64,000 nt of DNA from Aceticella autotrophica (GTDB lineage Bacteria > Bacillota > Thermoanaerobacteria > Thermoanaerobacterales > Thermoanaerobacteraceae). Positions 25,096-37,002 of this stretch are shown in pieces (the first letter of the stretch is position 1; every line of letters starts with the position of its first letter). The position numbers and the translations under genes are program-made. Under the pieces are notes generated by a model. The model did no database searches and was not told where the DNA came from. It saw only the letters and a list, made by a program, of their open reading frames with translations. The DNA is taken from the NCBI RefSeq assembly GCF_017357865.1, contig NZ_CP060096.1:2157001-2221000 (forward strand). The letters run 5' to 3'.

Positions 25096-27345
25096 TCATT
25101 TCTCAATTTGGCTTATTTCATTTGCAATAAAAGCCTGTCCTAAGGAAATTCCTCCATCATTGCAAGGAACTAAACTATTTGAAAATACTTCAAAGCCTAA
25201 ACCTGACAGTATATTTATAATGTTCTCTAATAAATAAACATTTTGAAAACTCCCACCGCTTAATACGACCTTGTTTATCTTATATTTATAATGCAGCTTT
25301 TTTACCATTTCGATTGTAAACTTTATTACAGAATTATGAAATCTCGCAGCAATAATCCCTTTCCTTACCTTCCTTCTATAATCTTCAAAAAGCCCATGAA
25401 AAATACCCTCTGTATTAATTATATAACTGCCCTCTTCAGAAATAATTTCAAAATCATAATAACTCTTATCTTCTTCTATTATGCTTTCCATCTCCATAGC
25501 TGCCTGTCCTTCATAAAGCACTTCATCTTCTATATCTATTAAAGATGCCGCGGCATCAAAAAGCCTTCCCATACTTGAAGCTTTTGGAGTATTTATACCC
25601 CTTTCAATCTGTTTTAAAATCAAATCAATTTCATATTTGTCAAATCTACTTAAAAACTCCTTATAATTCTTGATATCCTTATATATATATCCAAGAGCAA
25701 CCCTGTAAATCTTTTTAATCGCCAATTCACCACCGGGCAAAGATACATAATTCAAATGACCGACTCGTTTATACCCTTTAAAATCTGCAATCATAAACTC
25801 TGCTCCCCAAAGTTTGCCATCTTCTCCATAACCTGTTCCATCATAAGCCACACCTATAACTTTTTCATCTATACCATACTCTGCCATACAACTTGCAATA
25901 TGTGCATGATGGTGCTGAACAGCTATATGGGGAAGATTAAGATTTTTCCCATACAAGGTTGAAACATACCCGGGATGCATGTCATATGCAACAATCTTAG
26001 GTTCAATTTTAAAAAGTTTTTTATACTTCTCTATCTCCTCTTTGTAATAATTGTAAGTTTTATCATTATCAAGGTCTCCAATATGATGACTTAAAAAAGC
26101 GTAATTTTCTCTTGTTAAGCAAAATGTATTTTTATAAAAAGAACCGCAAGCCAAAATACTTTCCATAGTTTTATGGCAAATCAAAGGCTGTGGCGCATAC
26201 CCCCTTGCTCTTCTAATTATTCTTTCTCTTCCTCCAACAAAGGATGTAACAGTATCATCAATTCTGTTCACAATATCCCTATCATGCAGCAAAAACCCAT
26301 CTGCAATTGAAGAAAGCTTATTCAACGCATCCTCATTGTCCTTACACAAAGGCTCTTCACTAAAATTGCCGCTTGTCATCACAACAGGAAAATCAATCAT
26401 ATCCATAAGAAGATAATGCAGTGGGGTATAAGGAAGCAGAACACCTACCCGATTCAAATTATCGGATATGCTTTTTGCAAGATTGAAGTTTTTTTTCCTC
26501 AAAAGTACAATAGGCTTCTTAGGGCTTTCAAGAAGTTTTTTTTCTTCTTCATTTATAAAGCAATATTCATTTATCTGTTCTATATCTTTCATCATAACAG
26601 CAAGAGGTTTACCATATCTATTCTTTCGTTTTCTTAGAAGCCTTACAGCTTCCTCATTTAAGGCATTAACTGATAAATGAAAGCCTCCCAATCCTTTTAT
26701 TGCAAGGATTTTTCCCTTTTTCAAGAGTTTGGCAGCCTTTTCTATCTCATCCTTTCCCATCTCCTCCCCAATAAAAGCAAGGGATGGACCACATTGAAAA
26801 CATGCTACAGGCTGAGCATGAAATCTCCTGTCTAAGGGATCTTCATACTCTTTTTTACATTCACTGCACATAGGGAAAATCGACATAGAGGTCTTATCCC
26901 TGTCGTAAGGAATATCCTTAATGATTGTAAATCTTGGACCACAATTAGTGCAATTAATAAAGGGATAACCGTATCTTCTATCCTTTTTATCTCTCATTTC
27001 TCTCAAACAGTCCTCACAGGTACCCATATCAGGCGATACTGAGATAACTCCATCATCCTCTTTGCTCATTACTATGCTGAATTTATCATAGCCTTTATAA
27101 TCCAATTTCTGGATTTCTATTTTATCAATCTTTGCAAGAATAGGAGGTTCATTCTTTAAAACCTTAATAAAAGCTGCAATATCCTTTTCTTTACCCTCCA
27201 GTTCAATATAGACACCAGATGAACTATTTAACACAAGCCCATTTAAATTGTATTTAACGGCTTTGCTAAAAACAAAAGGGCGAAAACCCACCCCTTGAAC
27301 TATACCCTTCACCTTTATTGCTACTCTTTTTATATCATCCCTCAT
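25096..27345 (-). CDS. hypF: Carbamoyltransferase HypF
   Basis: 749-residue HypF, full length. Domains in order: acylphosphatase (KGIVQGVGFRPFVF, residues ~10-25), two zinc fingers (CEDCLREM / CTNCG, CSECKKEY / CFQCG, residues ~105-190), a YrdC-like domain, and the Kae1-like C-terminal domain with QHHHAHIASCMAEYG. It makes carbamoyl-AMP and transfers the carbamoyl group to HypE. I start at ATG 27345, five bases after GGAAG; a GTG seven codons upstream is possible. It is downstream of a cation efflux gene and upstream of the hydrogenase promoter. Confidence 0.95.
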   Translation of the reverse strand: MRDDIKRVAIKVKGIVQGVGFRPFVFSKAVKYNLNGLVLNSSSGVYIELEGKEKDIAAFIKVLKNEPPILAKIDKIEIQKLDYKGYDKFSIVMSKEDDGVISVSPDMGTCEDCLREMRDKKDRRYGYPFINCTNCGPRFTIIKDIPYDRDKTSMSIFPMCSECKKEYEDPLDRRFHAQPVACFQCGPSLAFIGEEMGKDEIEKAAKLLKKGKILAIKGLGGFHLSVNALNEEAVRLLRKRKNRYGKPLAVMMKDIEQINEYCFINEEEKKLLESPKKPIVLLRKKNFNLAKSISDNLNRVGVLLPYTPLHYLLMDMIDFPVVMTSGNFSEEPLCKDNEDALNKLSSIADGFLLHDRDIVNRIDDTVTSFVGGRERIIRRARGYAPQPLICHKTMESILACGSFYKNTFCLTRENYAFLSHHIGDLDNDKTYNYYKEEIEKYKKLFKIEPKIVAYDMHPGYVSTLYGKNLNLPHIAVQHHHAHIASCMAEYGIDEKVIGVAYDGTGYGEDGKLWGAEFMIADFKGYKRVGHLNYVSLPGGELAIKKIYRVALGYIYKDIKNYKEFLSRFDKYEIDLILKQIERGINTPKASSMGRLFDAAASLIDIEDEVLYEGQAAMEMESIIEEDKSYYDFEIISEEGSYIINTEGIFHGLFEDYRRKVRKGIIAARFHNSVIKFTIEMVKKLHYKYKINKVVLSGGSFQNVYLLENIINILSGLGFEVFSNSLVPCNDGGISLGQAFIANEISQIEK

Positions 27346-27379
27346 CGTTTCTTCCAATTTTATCACCCTTTAAATTCTA

Positions 27380-28396
27380 TCAAAAATGTGAATGTTCTGA
27401 CAATCCATCATGAGTATGATTAATAAAACTATGGCTTTCCTCCCCTGATTCACCTACAGGATCAATGTGTATCATCGCATTTGAAAGATATTTCAGGTGA
27501 TGTAAAAGTTGGTGTCTAACCTCTTTCGCAATCTCATGACCTTCTTTTACAGAAATATCAGGCTCGACTGTTATATTTACCTCAGCATGGAGCCTATGAC
27601 CAAGCCAGCGGACACGTACCTCAGTAACATCTTTAACCCCTTCAACATGCTTAACCCCGTGAAGAATCTCATCAGTTATTTTTACATCCACTCCATCTAT
27701 CATGCGAACAAAGACGGATTTGCCTGATTCCCATACAATCCTTAAAATAACAAGAGAAATAATAAAACCAACTAAGGAATCCACTATAGGATAACCCATC
27801 CATACACCTACTACACCCAGAAGCACTGACAAACTTGTAAGTCCATCTATACGAGCATGGTAACCGTCTGCAATAAGAGCAGCGCTTCCAATCTCTCTGC
27901 CAACCTTCATACGAAATATTGCTACTATCTCATTGCCAAGAAAACCTATAAGCGCCGCCGCTATAACAGCCCAAAGATGTTCTATAGGACGAGGATGAAA
28001 AAACCTGTCTACAGATTCATAAATTGCTACAACAGCACTGGCTAAAATCACCAGCACTACAGCAACTCCAGCCAAATCTTCAACCTTCCCATAACCATAG
28101 GTAAACCTTCTGTTAGGTTTCCATTGGGCAACCGTAAAAGCTATCCATAATGGAAGAGCTGTTGCCGCATCACCTATATTATGAACTGTATCTGCCAGTA
28201 ATGCAACACTGCCCGATATGTAAGCAACAACAATCTGAAATAAAGCTGTGATAATCAATATCACAAAAGACCATTTTACAGCCCATATACCCCTTTGGGA
28301 TGTAAAAACCCAAGGATCAACAACCCCGTGTGTATGACTGTGGCCATTATTATGATGATGAACCTCGGACTCATGATTTGCATGCTTATTATCCAT
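27380..28396 (-). CDS. Cation diffusion facilitator family efflux transporter
   Basis: 338-residue CDF transporter, with a His-rich N-terminus (HHHNNGHSHTHG) and tail, six membrane helices, and the HxxxD-type metal sites ADTVHNIGDAATAL and ADGYHARIDGLTSL. The C-terminal cytoplasmic domain has the ferredoxin-like RWLGHRLHAEVNI stretch. It would export divalent metal, perhaps Ni, Co, Zn or Fe. It is a different branch from the CzcD-like gene at 53.6 kb. It lies just upstream of hypF in the same direction, so nickel or iron balance is a possible link (inference). Confidence 0.9.
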   Translation of the reverse strand: MDNKHANHESEVHHHNNGHSHTHGVVDPWVFTSQRGIWAVKWSFVILIITALFQIVVAYISGSVALLADTVHNIGDAATALPLWIAFTVAQWKPNRRFTYGYGKVEDLAGVAVVLVILASAVVAIYESVDRFFHPRPIEHLWAVIAAALIGFLGNEIVAIFRMKVGREIGSAALIADGYHARIDGLTSLSVLLGVVGVWMGYPIVDSLVGFIISLVILRIVWESGKSVFVRMIDGVDVKITDEILHGVKHVEGVKDVTEVRVRWLGHRLHAEVNITVEPDISVKEGHEIAKEVRHQLLHHLKYLSNAMIHIDPVGESGEESHSFINHTHDGLSEHSHF

Positions 28397-28513
28397 TTAT
28401 ACCATCTCCTTTTTAAATTTATTTATACAAATAAAGCATATGAAACCATATTTTTTCATATTTTAATTATATCATTAAGAAAGTAATTATTAAACAAAAT
28501 ATTAAATTTTATA

Positions 28514-28546
28514 AAAAAAGTACTCAATAAATTGAGTACTTTTTTA
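28514..28546 (-). terminator. Terminator of the ATP synthase operon
   Basis: Symmetric hairpin AGTACTCAAT / ATTGAGTACT with A- and T-runs on both sides, starting at the atpC stop. It could work in both directions. Confidence 0.85.
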
Positions 28547-28954
28547 AATTTCTTTATTTTTCTCTGCTATATTCATTCTTACAAGGGCACGCCGTAATGC
28601 TGCTCTTGCTAATATATATTCACGACGGCTCAGTTTCTCTTTTATTTTTTTCTGTGCCCTTTCCTTTGCTCTTTTAGCACGTAGTATGTCTATCTCTTCT
28701 GGCCATTCGGCTGATTCTACAAAAACTGTAACCTTATCGCGCTGTACTTCCATAAATCCGCTTGAAACAAACGCTTCTTTCCATTCGTCATCTACTTTTA
28801 TCTTTATTGTACCGATGGCAACATCCGCTACCATCGGTATATGACCCGCAAGAATACCGATTTTACCGACACTTGTTGAAATAATTATTTCATCAACTTC
28901 CCCATCATAAAACTTCCTATACAGCGTTAATATCTCGAGGTGAAATTTCTTCAT
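28544..28954 (-). CDS. atpC: ATP synthase epsilon subunit
   Basis: 136-residue F1 epsilon. N-terminal beta barrel (MKKFHLEILTLYRKFYDGE, GILAGHIPMVADVAIG) and C-terminal two-helix region (AKRAKERAQKKIKEKLS). Start ATG 28954 follows GAGGTGG; a GTG three codons earlier is too close to it. Last gene of the atpBEFHAGDC operon. Confidence 0.95.
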   Translation of the reverse strand: MKKFHLEILTLYRKFYDGEVDEIIISTSVGKIGILAGHIPMVADVAIGTIKIKVDDEWKEAFVSSGFMEVQRDKVTVFVESAEWPEEIDILRAKRAKERAQKKIKEKLSRREYILARAALRRALVRMNIAEKNKEI

Positions 28955-28964
28955 AACTGCCACC

Positions 28965-31226
<2,262 letters not shown>

Positions 31227-31227
<1 letters not shown>

Positions 31228-32747
31228 TATTCAACACCCTTTGATGCGAATTTTTGGAAATATTCTTCAATAGCAGCTTTTAATTTGCCGGTCAATTCAT
31301 CATCCATTTTATCATTTTCTCTAATCATTTTCTTTATTTCTGGATGATTTAAATCGATAAATTCTAAAAGCTCCTTTAAATATCCTTTTATTTTTTCAAC
31401 AGGCACATCTGTCATATATTTATTCATAACAGTAAAAATCGTTATTATTTGATCTTCAACAGCCATAGGCATATATTGCGCCTGTTTTGTCATCTCAATT
31501 ATTCTCTTGCCTTGCTCCAATAAATCCAGTGTTGCCTTGTCAAGGTCTGAACCAAACTGTGCAAATACCTCAAGTTCTCTGTACTGGGAAAGTTCCAGCC
31601 TTAATCTCCCTGATACTTTTTTCATTGCTTTCCTTTGTGCAGCACCACCAACACGGGAAACTGATAATCCGACATTAATAGCCGGCCTAATACCTGAATA
31701 GAATAACTCAGATTCTAAGTATATCTGTCCATCTGTAATCGATATTACATTTGTAGGTATATATGCCGAAATATCTCCAGCAAGGGTTTCTATGATGGGA
31801 AGCGCCGTTATAGAACCTCCGCCAAAATCATCTGATAACCTTGCAGCACGCTCAAGAAGCCTTGAATGAAGGTAAAAAACATCACCCGGAAATGCTTCCC
31901 TGCCCGGCGGTCTTCTCAACAAGAGCGAAAGGGTTCTGTATGCTATAGCGTGTTTTGAAAGGTCATCATAAATAATAAGCACATCTTTATGGTCATACAT
32001 AAAATGCTCTGCCATAGCGCATCCCGCATATGGTGCAATATATTGCAATGCAGCAGAATCACTTGCGGTTGATGCAACAACAGTCGTATATTCCATAGCC
32101 CCATGTTTCTCAAGTATATTTACAATACCTGCAATTGTTGATGCCTTCTGTCCAATTGCAACATATATACAGTATACATTTTCTTTCTTTTGATTGAGTA
32201 TTGTATCAATTGCTATAGCTGTTTTACCTGTCTGCCTGTCACCAATTATAAGTTCCCTCTGTCCCCTGCCTATCGGAATCATTGCATCAATTGCAAGTAT
32301 TCCAGTCTGTAAAGGCGTATCAACAGGCTGCCTCTTTATAATTGCTGGAGCAGGATATTCTATAGGTCTTGTAACTTCACCGTTTATTGGTCCTTTGCCA
32401 TCTATTGGTTGACCTAAGGAATTTACAACCCTCCCAAGCATCTCATTACCTACAGGTACTTCAACAACCCTTCCAGTCCTTTTCACAACAGTTCCTTCTT
32501 TGATATCTGAGGGGTCACCAAGTATAACAACACCAACAGTATCTTCCTCAAGGTTCAACACCATTCCGTAAACCCCATTTTCAAATTCTACCATTTCTCC
32601 GTATATGGCATTATCAAGTCCATATACCTTTGCAATACCGTCACCGGATAATATAACATGCCCAATGTCTTGAGTCTCAAGCTTATACTCAAACTTTTTT
32701 ATTTTTTCTTCCAATACAGAACTTATTTCTTCCGGTTTTAATATCAT
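31227..32747 (-). CDS. atpA: ATP synthase alpha subunit
   Basis: 506-residue F1 alpha. P-loop [13 protein letters not shown], the [20 protein letters not shown] stretch and the [13 protein letters not shown] segment with the arginine finger region are all visible. Begins [20 protein letters not shown] at ATG 32747. Confidence 0.97.
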
Positions 32748-32771
32748 ATATTCACCCTCTATGAATCAAAA

Positions 32772-33308
32772 TTACATTGCTTCTTCTAAATACTTCATAA
32801 GATTATTTAACCTTCCTTTAACTGAACCGTCAATAACCCTGTTGCCGATAATAATTTTTAAGCCCCCGATTATGGAAGGATCCAATTTACAATGTATATT
32901 TACTTTTTTACCAAGATTTAATTCAAGATTATTTTTAATTTTTTCAATTACAGCATCATTCAATTCATGTACCGATACCAGTTCCACATCTACTATTCCA
33001 TAATATTCCTTACACATGGCTATAAATTCATAAATTATTTCGTCTAAAATAGACTCCCTGTGTTTTGAAATTACTAATTTGATAAAATTTACAACATTTG
33101 CGTCAAACCTGTTACCTATTAATGCATCTATTAAATCCATTTTCTGTTTAATTGAAATGCTTCTATTCGCTACTATCCTGTACACTTCCTTATAGTGCAA
33201 TATTTTACCCAGGTTTTTTAATTCTTCGACATATTTTTCAAAAGCATCATTTTCTTTTGCGATATTAAAAAGAGCTCGTGCATACCTTTTTGCAACTACC
33301 TGTGCCAT
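32772..33308 (-). CDS. atpH: ATP synthase delta subunit
   Basis: 178-residue delta subunit linking F1 to the peripheral stalk: QVVAKRYARALFNIAKENDA at the N-terminus and DPSIIGGLKIIIGNRVIDGS near the end. Overlaps atpF by 13 nt. Confidence 0.95.
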   Translation of the reverse strand: MAQVVAKRYARALFNIAKENDAFEKYVEELKNLGKILHYKEVYRIVANRSISIKQKMDLIDALIGNRFDANVVNFIKLVISKHRESILDEIIYEFIAMCKEYYGIVDVELVSVHELNDAVIEKIKNNLELNLGKKVNIHCKLDPSIIGGLKIIIGNRVIDGSVKGRLNNLMKYLEEAM

Positions 33309-33787
33309 GATGCACCTGCCTCCTTAATAACTTCATTTATTATCTTATCATCATCTATATTTACATTGCTTTCAAGTGCACGTGATGCAGCTGCCACGAT
33401 AAGGTGAGACAATTCTACCCTTAGGTCATGCATTGCCTTGATCTTCTCAAGCTCTGCTTCTTCTTTCGCTTTTTCAATTATTGTGTTTGCTTCAATATTT
33501 GCATTTTCAATGATTTTATCTGCTTTCTCATTTGCAAACTTTTCTAATTTTGCTATTATCTCCTTGCCTTCCATATCAGCATTTTTAAGAATATCTTCAT
33601 ATTTTGATTTTAAATCATATGCTTCATGTAATTTCATATCTGCTTCTTCAAGAGAATTTTTTATTTTTTCCGACCTTGCCTCCATAAAATCTGTAGCAGG
33701 TTTAAATAAATATTTCCTTAATATCAGGTAAAGTATTACCAGATTTATAATAGTAAATAAAAAGGTCTTATCATTGATAATGCTCAA
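33296..33787 (-). CDS. atpF: ATP synthase b subunit
   Basis: 163-residue b subunit: a single N-terminal membrane helix (TIINLVILYLILRKYLF) followed by a long charged helix (EKIKNSLEEADMKLHEAYDL onwards) that dimerises. The start is a TTG at 33787 after AGAAGGGT; no better ATG exists in frame. Confidence 0.94.
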   Translation of the reverse strand: MSIINDKTFLFTIINLVILYLILRKYLFKPATDFMEARSEKIKNSLEEADMKLHEAYDLKSKYEDILKNADMEGKEIIAKLEKFANEKADKIIENANIEANTIIEKAKEEAELEKIKAMHDLRVELSHLIVAAASRALESNVNIDDDKIINEVIKEAGASWHR

Positions 33788-33814
33788 GCTTTACCCTTCT
33801 TTCTTAAAAATTTA

Positions 33815-34036
33815 TTATTTCATAAAGAAGATCATTAAAAATGCAATAAGTAACCCATATATTGCAGTTGCCTCACATAATGCACCACCTAAAAGCAATA
33901 ACTGCATAATGCTGCCATGTGCCTCCGGCTGCCGCGATACCGCCTCAACCGCTCTTGCTGTTGCATAACCTAATCCAAGACCTGCACCTAAACATGAAAA
34001 TGCTACCATTCCAATTCCTATAGCCATTAAATTCAT
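33815..34036 (-). CDS. atpE: ATP synthase c subunit (rotor ring)
   Basis: 73-residue hairpin c subunit. The ion-binding carboxylate lies in ALCEATAIYG of helix 2. Na+-type c subunits that I know have a Gln in helix 1 (VGQG) and Glu-Ser in helix 2; here helix 1 reads GLGLGYA and helix 2 Glu-Ala, so both sodium ligands are missing and proton coupling is more likely. The polar loop SRQPEAHGS is standard. Confidence 0.95.
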   Translation of the reverse strand: MNLMAIGIGMVAFSCLGAGLGLGYATARAVEAVSRQPEAHGSIMQLLLLGGALCEATAIYGLLIAFLMIFFMK

Positions 34037-34080
34037 AAGTAAATCTCTCCTTTTCTAAGTTTTATAATATCCTAAATTTT

Positions 34081-34737
34081 TTATTCTACTGCTTCTTGTA
34101 TATACAGCATAGTTAAAAACACAAAAATTATCATTTGTAGAAGACCATCAAATAAATCAAAATACAAACTGCATACAGCCGGCAATATGATAGGAACCAT
34201 TTTGCTTATAATTTCCATTATCAAAAATGCTGCAATTATATTACCAAACAACCGTGCAGCAAGTGACAACGGTCTTATAAAAAGTTCAAGTATCTTCATA
34301 GGAAAAATAACAGGCATTGGTTTAAAGAAGGATTTGACGTAACCTTTGACGCCTTTTGCTTTTATCGAAGCTATAATAACTACGATAATTGACATAACCG
34401 CCATTGCTGCTGTCATACTTAAATCACTTGTCGGTGGTTTTATCCCAAAAATACCAATGATATTCGCAATAATAAGAAAAATTGCAATAGTACCAAGGTA
34501 CGGGGTAAATGTTTTCCAATGACTCCCCAAAGCAGTTTTTGTAAAAGAATTAAGCCCGTCAATAACCATTTCAACAAAATTCTGTATTCCTTTAGGGACA
34601 GTTTTCCAATTCCTCGTTGAAATCAAAGATAAAAGTATGATTACAGCCATAATAATCCATGTCACAACAACCGTCCTTGATACAGGTATACCGGAAAACA
34701 ATGGTATCGTAAACAATACCGGCTGGCTTATTTCCAC
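34081..34737 (-). CDS. atpB: ATP synthase a subunit
   Basis: 218-residue membrane a subunit. The helix with the essential arginine reads FIRPLSLAARLFGNIIAAFL. GTG at 34737 is the start, after GAAAGGGGTGA; upstream open frame is not AtpB-like. First gene of the operon; there is no atpI. Confidence 0.93.
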   Translation of the reverse strand: MEISQPVLFTIPLFSGIPVSRTVVVTWIIMAVIILLSLISTRNWKTVPKGIQNFVEMVIDGLNSFTKTALGSHWKTFTPYLGTIAIFLIIANIIGIFGIKPPTSDLSMTAAMAVMSIIVVIIASIKAKGVKGYVKSFFKPMPVIFPMKILELFIRPLSLAARLFGNIIAAFLIMEIISKMVPIILPAVCSLYFDLFDGLLQMIIFVFLTMLYIQEAVE

Positions 34738-34774
34738 ATATATCACCCCTTTCTCTATTACTCCGGCAGTATAT

Positions 34775-34803
34775 ATTATAACATTGAAAAATTCAAAATG
34801 CAA
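34775..34803 (-). promoter_or_regulatory. Promoter of the ATP synthase operon
   Basis: Minus-strand TTGCAT (34798-34803) and TATAAT (34775-34780) with a 17-nt spacer in the 125-nt gap between mobB and atpB. Confidence 0.65.
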
Positions 34804-34862
34804 ATGATTTTTTTATTTTTAATTTTGCTAATAATATAACAATTTCCGTTAAATATCCCCTT

Positions 34863-35519
34863 TTATCGCCTTATTTTTATCATAATATCCCCTTTTTGTG
34901 TATATCCTTTTAGCTGAGATAACATACCTGTTATGCCGTGAAGCAAAATATTTTGTACAAATGGAAGCATAGCTATATCCTTTCCTCCAATAGATAAGGT
35001 TAATTGATAATCCGACATATCTTTGCTCCAATCTCCAACCTTATCTTTAATCAGTTGTACAAGTTTTTCAACATCATCTATAGAATTTATTACAGGACAG
35101 CCCTTATATTCTTCTATCTTTTCTGCAATAAGCCCTGAAACAGCAAAAACGTCTTTATCCATCAATTCGTCAATCTCTTCAAGGCTTTTCGCACATAATA
35201 TCTTTGGCAGTGAAAAACTTTTAAAACCTTCAAGAACCACATAATCATAACTGTAAAAATTCAAAATTTCATCGAGTTCAAGCCTTCTTTGAAACATTAA
35301 GTCTGTTTCCACAACACCTCTGGCAGTTACCAACTGGGCTCCGGCTTTTTTATGTCGATCTGTATCGCTCCCTTCTTTATCAAATTCCACATTATCATGA
35401 ATATCTTTTACAGAGCCTACTGTATAATTTTGATTCCTAAGTTCTTTAATTATGTTCTCAACCGTTGTCGTCTTCCCTGAATTCTTTTTGCCTGATACCG
35501 CAAACGCTTTCAAGTTCAT
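34863..35519 (-). CDS. mobB: Molybdopterin-guanine dinucleotide biosynthesis protein MobB
   Basis: 218-residue P-loop protein beginning MNLKAFAVSGKKNSGKTTTV (Walker A near residues 10-17), with GSDTDRHKKAGAQLV and LEGFKSFSLPKIL typical of MobB. MobB binds GTP and helps MobA. An extra ~60-residue tail (LTLSIGGKDIAMLPFVQ) is seen in some clostridial MobB proteins. It is divergent from the second moeA, with about 215 nt between; the ATP synthase operon follows it. Confidence 0.9.
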   Translation of the reverse strand: MNLKAFAVSGKKNSGKTTTVENIIKELRNQNYTVGSVKDIHDNVEFDKEGSDTDRHKKAGAQLVTARGVVETDLMFQRRLELDEILNFYSYDYVVLEGFKSFSLPKILCAKSLEEIDELMDKDVFAVSGLIAEKIEEYKGCPVINSIDDVEKLVQLIKDKVGDWSKDMSDYQLTLSIGGKDIAMLPFVQNILLHGITGMLSQLKGYTQKGDIMIKIRR

Positions 35520-35654
35520 CACCCATTTCTTCTATATTTTTTCATATTTTTTTACTTCATTTATATTATAAATATAGAAAGAAGAAAACTCAATAATTTT
35601 TTATGTAGAGTTTTTTCTTTGTCATGACAATTGCTGTAAAATATCCGTTAGCGT

Positions 35655-35682
35655 TTAACAGCCAAAAAAAATATGTTATAAT
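35655..35682 (+). promoter_or_regulatory. Promoter of the second moeA
   Basis: TTAACA (35655-35660), 16-nt spacer, TATAAT (35677-35682), about 55 nt before the ATG. Imperfect dyad GCTGTAAA / TTTAACAGC overlaps the -35 box and might be an operator. Confidence 0.6.
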
Positions 35683-35737
35683 TAAATATAATAGTTGATT
35701 TGAAAAAACGTCTATTACAGTTAAAGGATGTGGTTAA

Positions 35738-36967
35738 ATGGAAATGTTTAAGGTTAAACCGGTTGATAAGGTTTTAGAACTTTTAAAAGAACATTTTGAT
35801 GGGTTTAAACTAAGCACAGAAAACCTTCTTCTTGATGCAGCAGAAGGAAGGGTTTTGGCTTCTGATATAAAATCAAAAATCGATGTCCCCCAATTCAATC
35901 GCTCAACGGTTGACGGATATGCCTTAAAAGCAGTTGATACCTTCGGCTGTTCCGAATCTCTTCCTGCTTTTCTTGAAATAATCGGTGAAGTAAATATGGG
36001 GGAAGAAACAAAACTTTTTATTGAAAACGGGCAATGTGCATATGTCCCTACAGGCGGAATGTTGCCTTCAGGTTCTGATGCCGTTGTTATGTTGGAATAC
36101 ACAGAGAAATTAGATGATATAACACTTAATGTATTAAAACCCGTTTCGCCAAATCAAAACGTTATTTTAAAGGGTGATGATATAAAAAAGAATGATATCC
36201 TTTTTAAAAAAGGTCATCTTTTGAAGCCTCAGGATATTGGCGCTTTAGCAGCCATTGGGAAAAGTTCAGTTGAAGTTTTCAGAAAACCAAGGGGTTATAT
36301 AATATCAACAGGCGATGAAATAGTATCTCCTACAGAAAACCTCCGTATAGGACAGGTCAATGATATAAATACATATACAATGTTGTCTGAACTAAAAAAA
36401 GCAGGCGCAAATATTATAGGGCATAGCCATGCAAAAGATAGGTTTGAAGATTTAAAACATAAAATAACAAAAATTTTGCCGGATGTTGATTTTGTAATTA
36501 TATCCGGCGGCAGTTCTGTAGGCACAAAGGATGTAACCGTTGATGTCATCAATTCTCTCGGTAAACCCGGAATCATAACGCATGGTCTATCTGTTAAACC
36601 CGGCAAGCCAACAATTGTTGCAAAGATTGGAGATAAGGCTATTTGGGGTATGCCGGGTCATCCTGTTTCAGCCCTTGTTATATTAAAACGCCTTGTATTG
36701 CCTTTCTTAGATATAATCTTAAAAAAAGAAAAACAGATGATTTATAAGATAAAAGCTGTATGGGGACAAAATTATCCATCAAATCATGGAAAAGAAGAAT
36801 ATGTTATGGTCAGTCTGACTCCTTCTGAAGAAATCCTTATAGCCAATCCATTGCTCGGAAAATCCGGACTTATATCATTAATGTCTAAGGCTGATGGATT
36901 TGTAAAAATCCCTGCAAACAAAGAAGGACTGTTAAGCGGTGAAGAAGTAGAAATTGAGCTTTTATAA
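35738..36967 (+). CDS. moeA: Molybdopterin molybdotransferase MoeA (second copy)
   Basis: 409-residue single-domain MoeA. FNRSTVDGYALKAVD, VPTGGMLPSGSDAVVMLEYT, ISGGSSVGTKDVT and WGMPGHPVSALVILKRLV are canonical. It differs widely from the moeA at 5.5-7.4 kb and lacks the C-terminal extra domain. It precedes the terminator and converges with the fdhA-hycB operon, so it could be dedicated to metal insertion into FdhA, perhaps tungsten versus molybdenum; that is inference. Confidence 0.95.
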   Translation: MEMFKVKPVDKVLELLKEHFDGFKLSTENLLLDAAEGRVLASDIKSKIDVPQFNRSTVDGYALKAVDTFGCSESLPAFLEIIGEVNMGEETKLFIENGQCAYVPTGGMLPSGSDAVVMLEYTEKLDDITLNVLKPVSPNQNVILKGDDIKKNDILFKKGHLLKPQDIGALAAIGKSSVEVFRKPRGYIISTGDEIVSPTENLRIGQVNDINTYTMLSELKKAGANIIGHSHAKDRFEDLKHKITKILPDVDFVIISGGSSVGTKDVTVDVINSLGKPGIITHGLSVKPGKPTIVAKIGDKAIWGMPGHPVSALVILKRLVLPFLDIILKKEKQMIYKIKAVWGQNYPSNHGKEEYVMVSLTPSEEILIANPLLGKSGLISLMSKADGFVKIPANKEGLLSGEEVEIELL

Positions 36968-37000
36968 AGATTATCCTGCCTTTAAGGCAGGATAATCTTT
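36966..37000. terminator. Bidirectional terminator between moeA and fdhA
   Basis: Perfect 15-bp hairpin AAAGATTATCCTGCC / GGCAGGATAATCTTT around TTTAA, between two converging genes. Confidence 0.9.
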
Positions 37001-37002
37001 AT

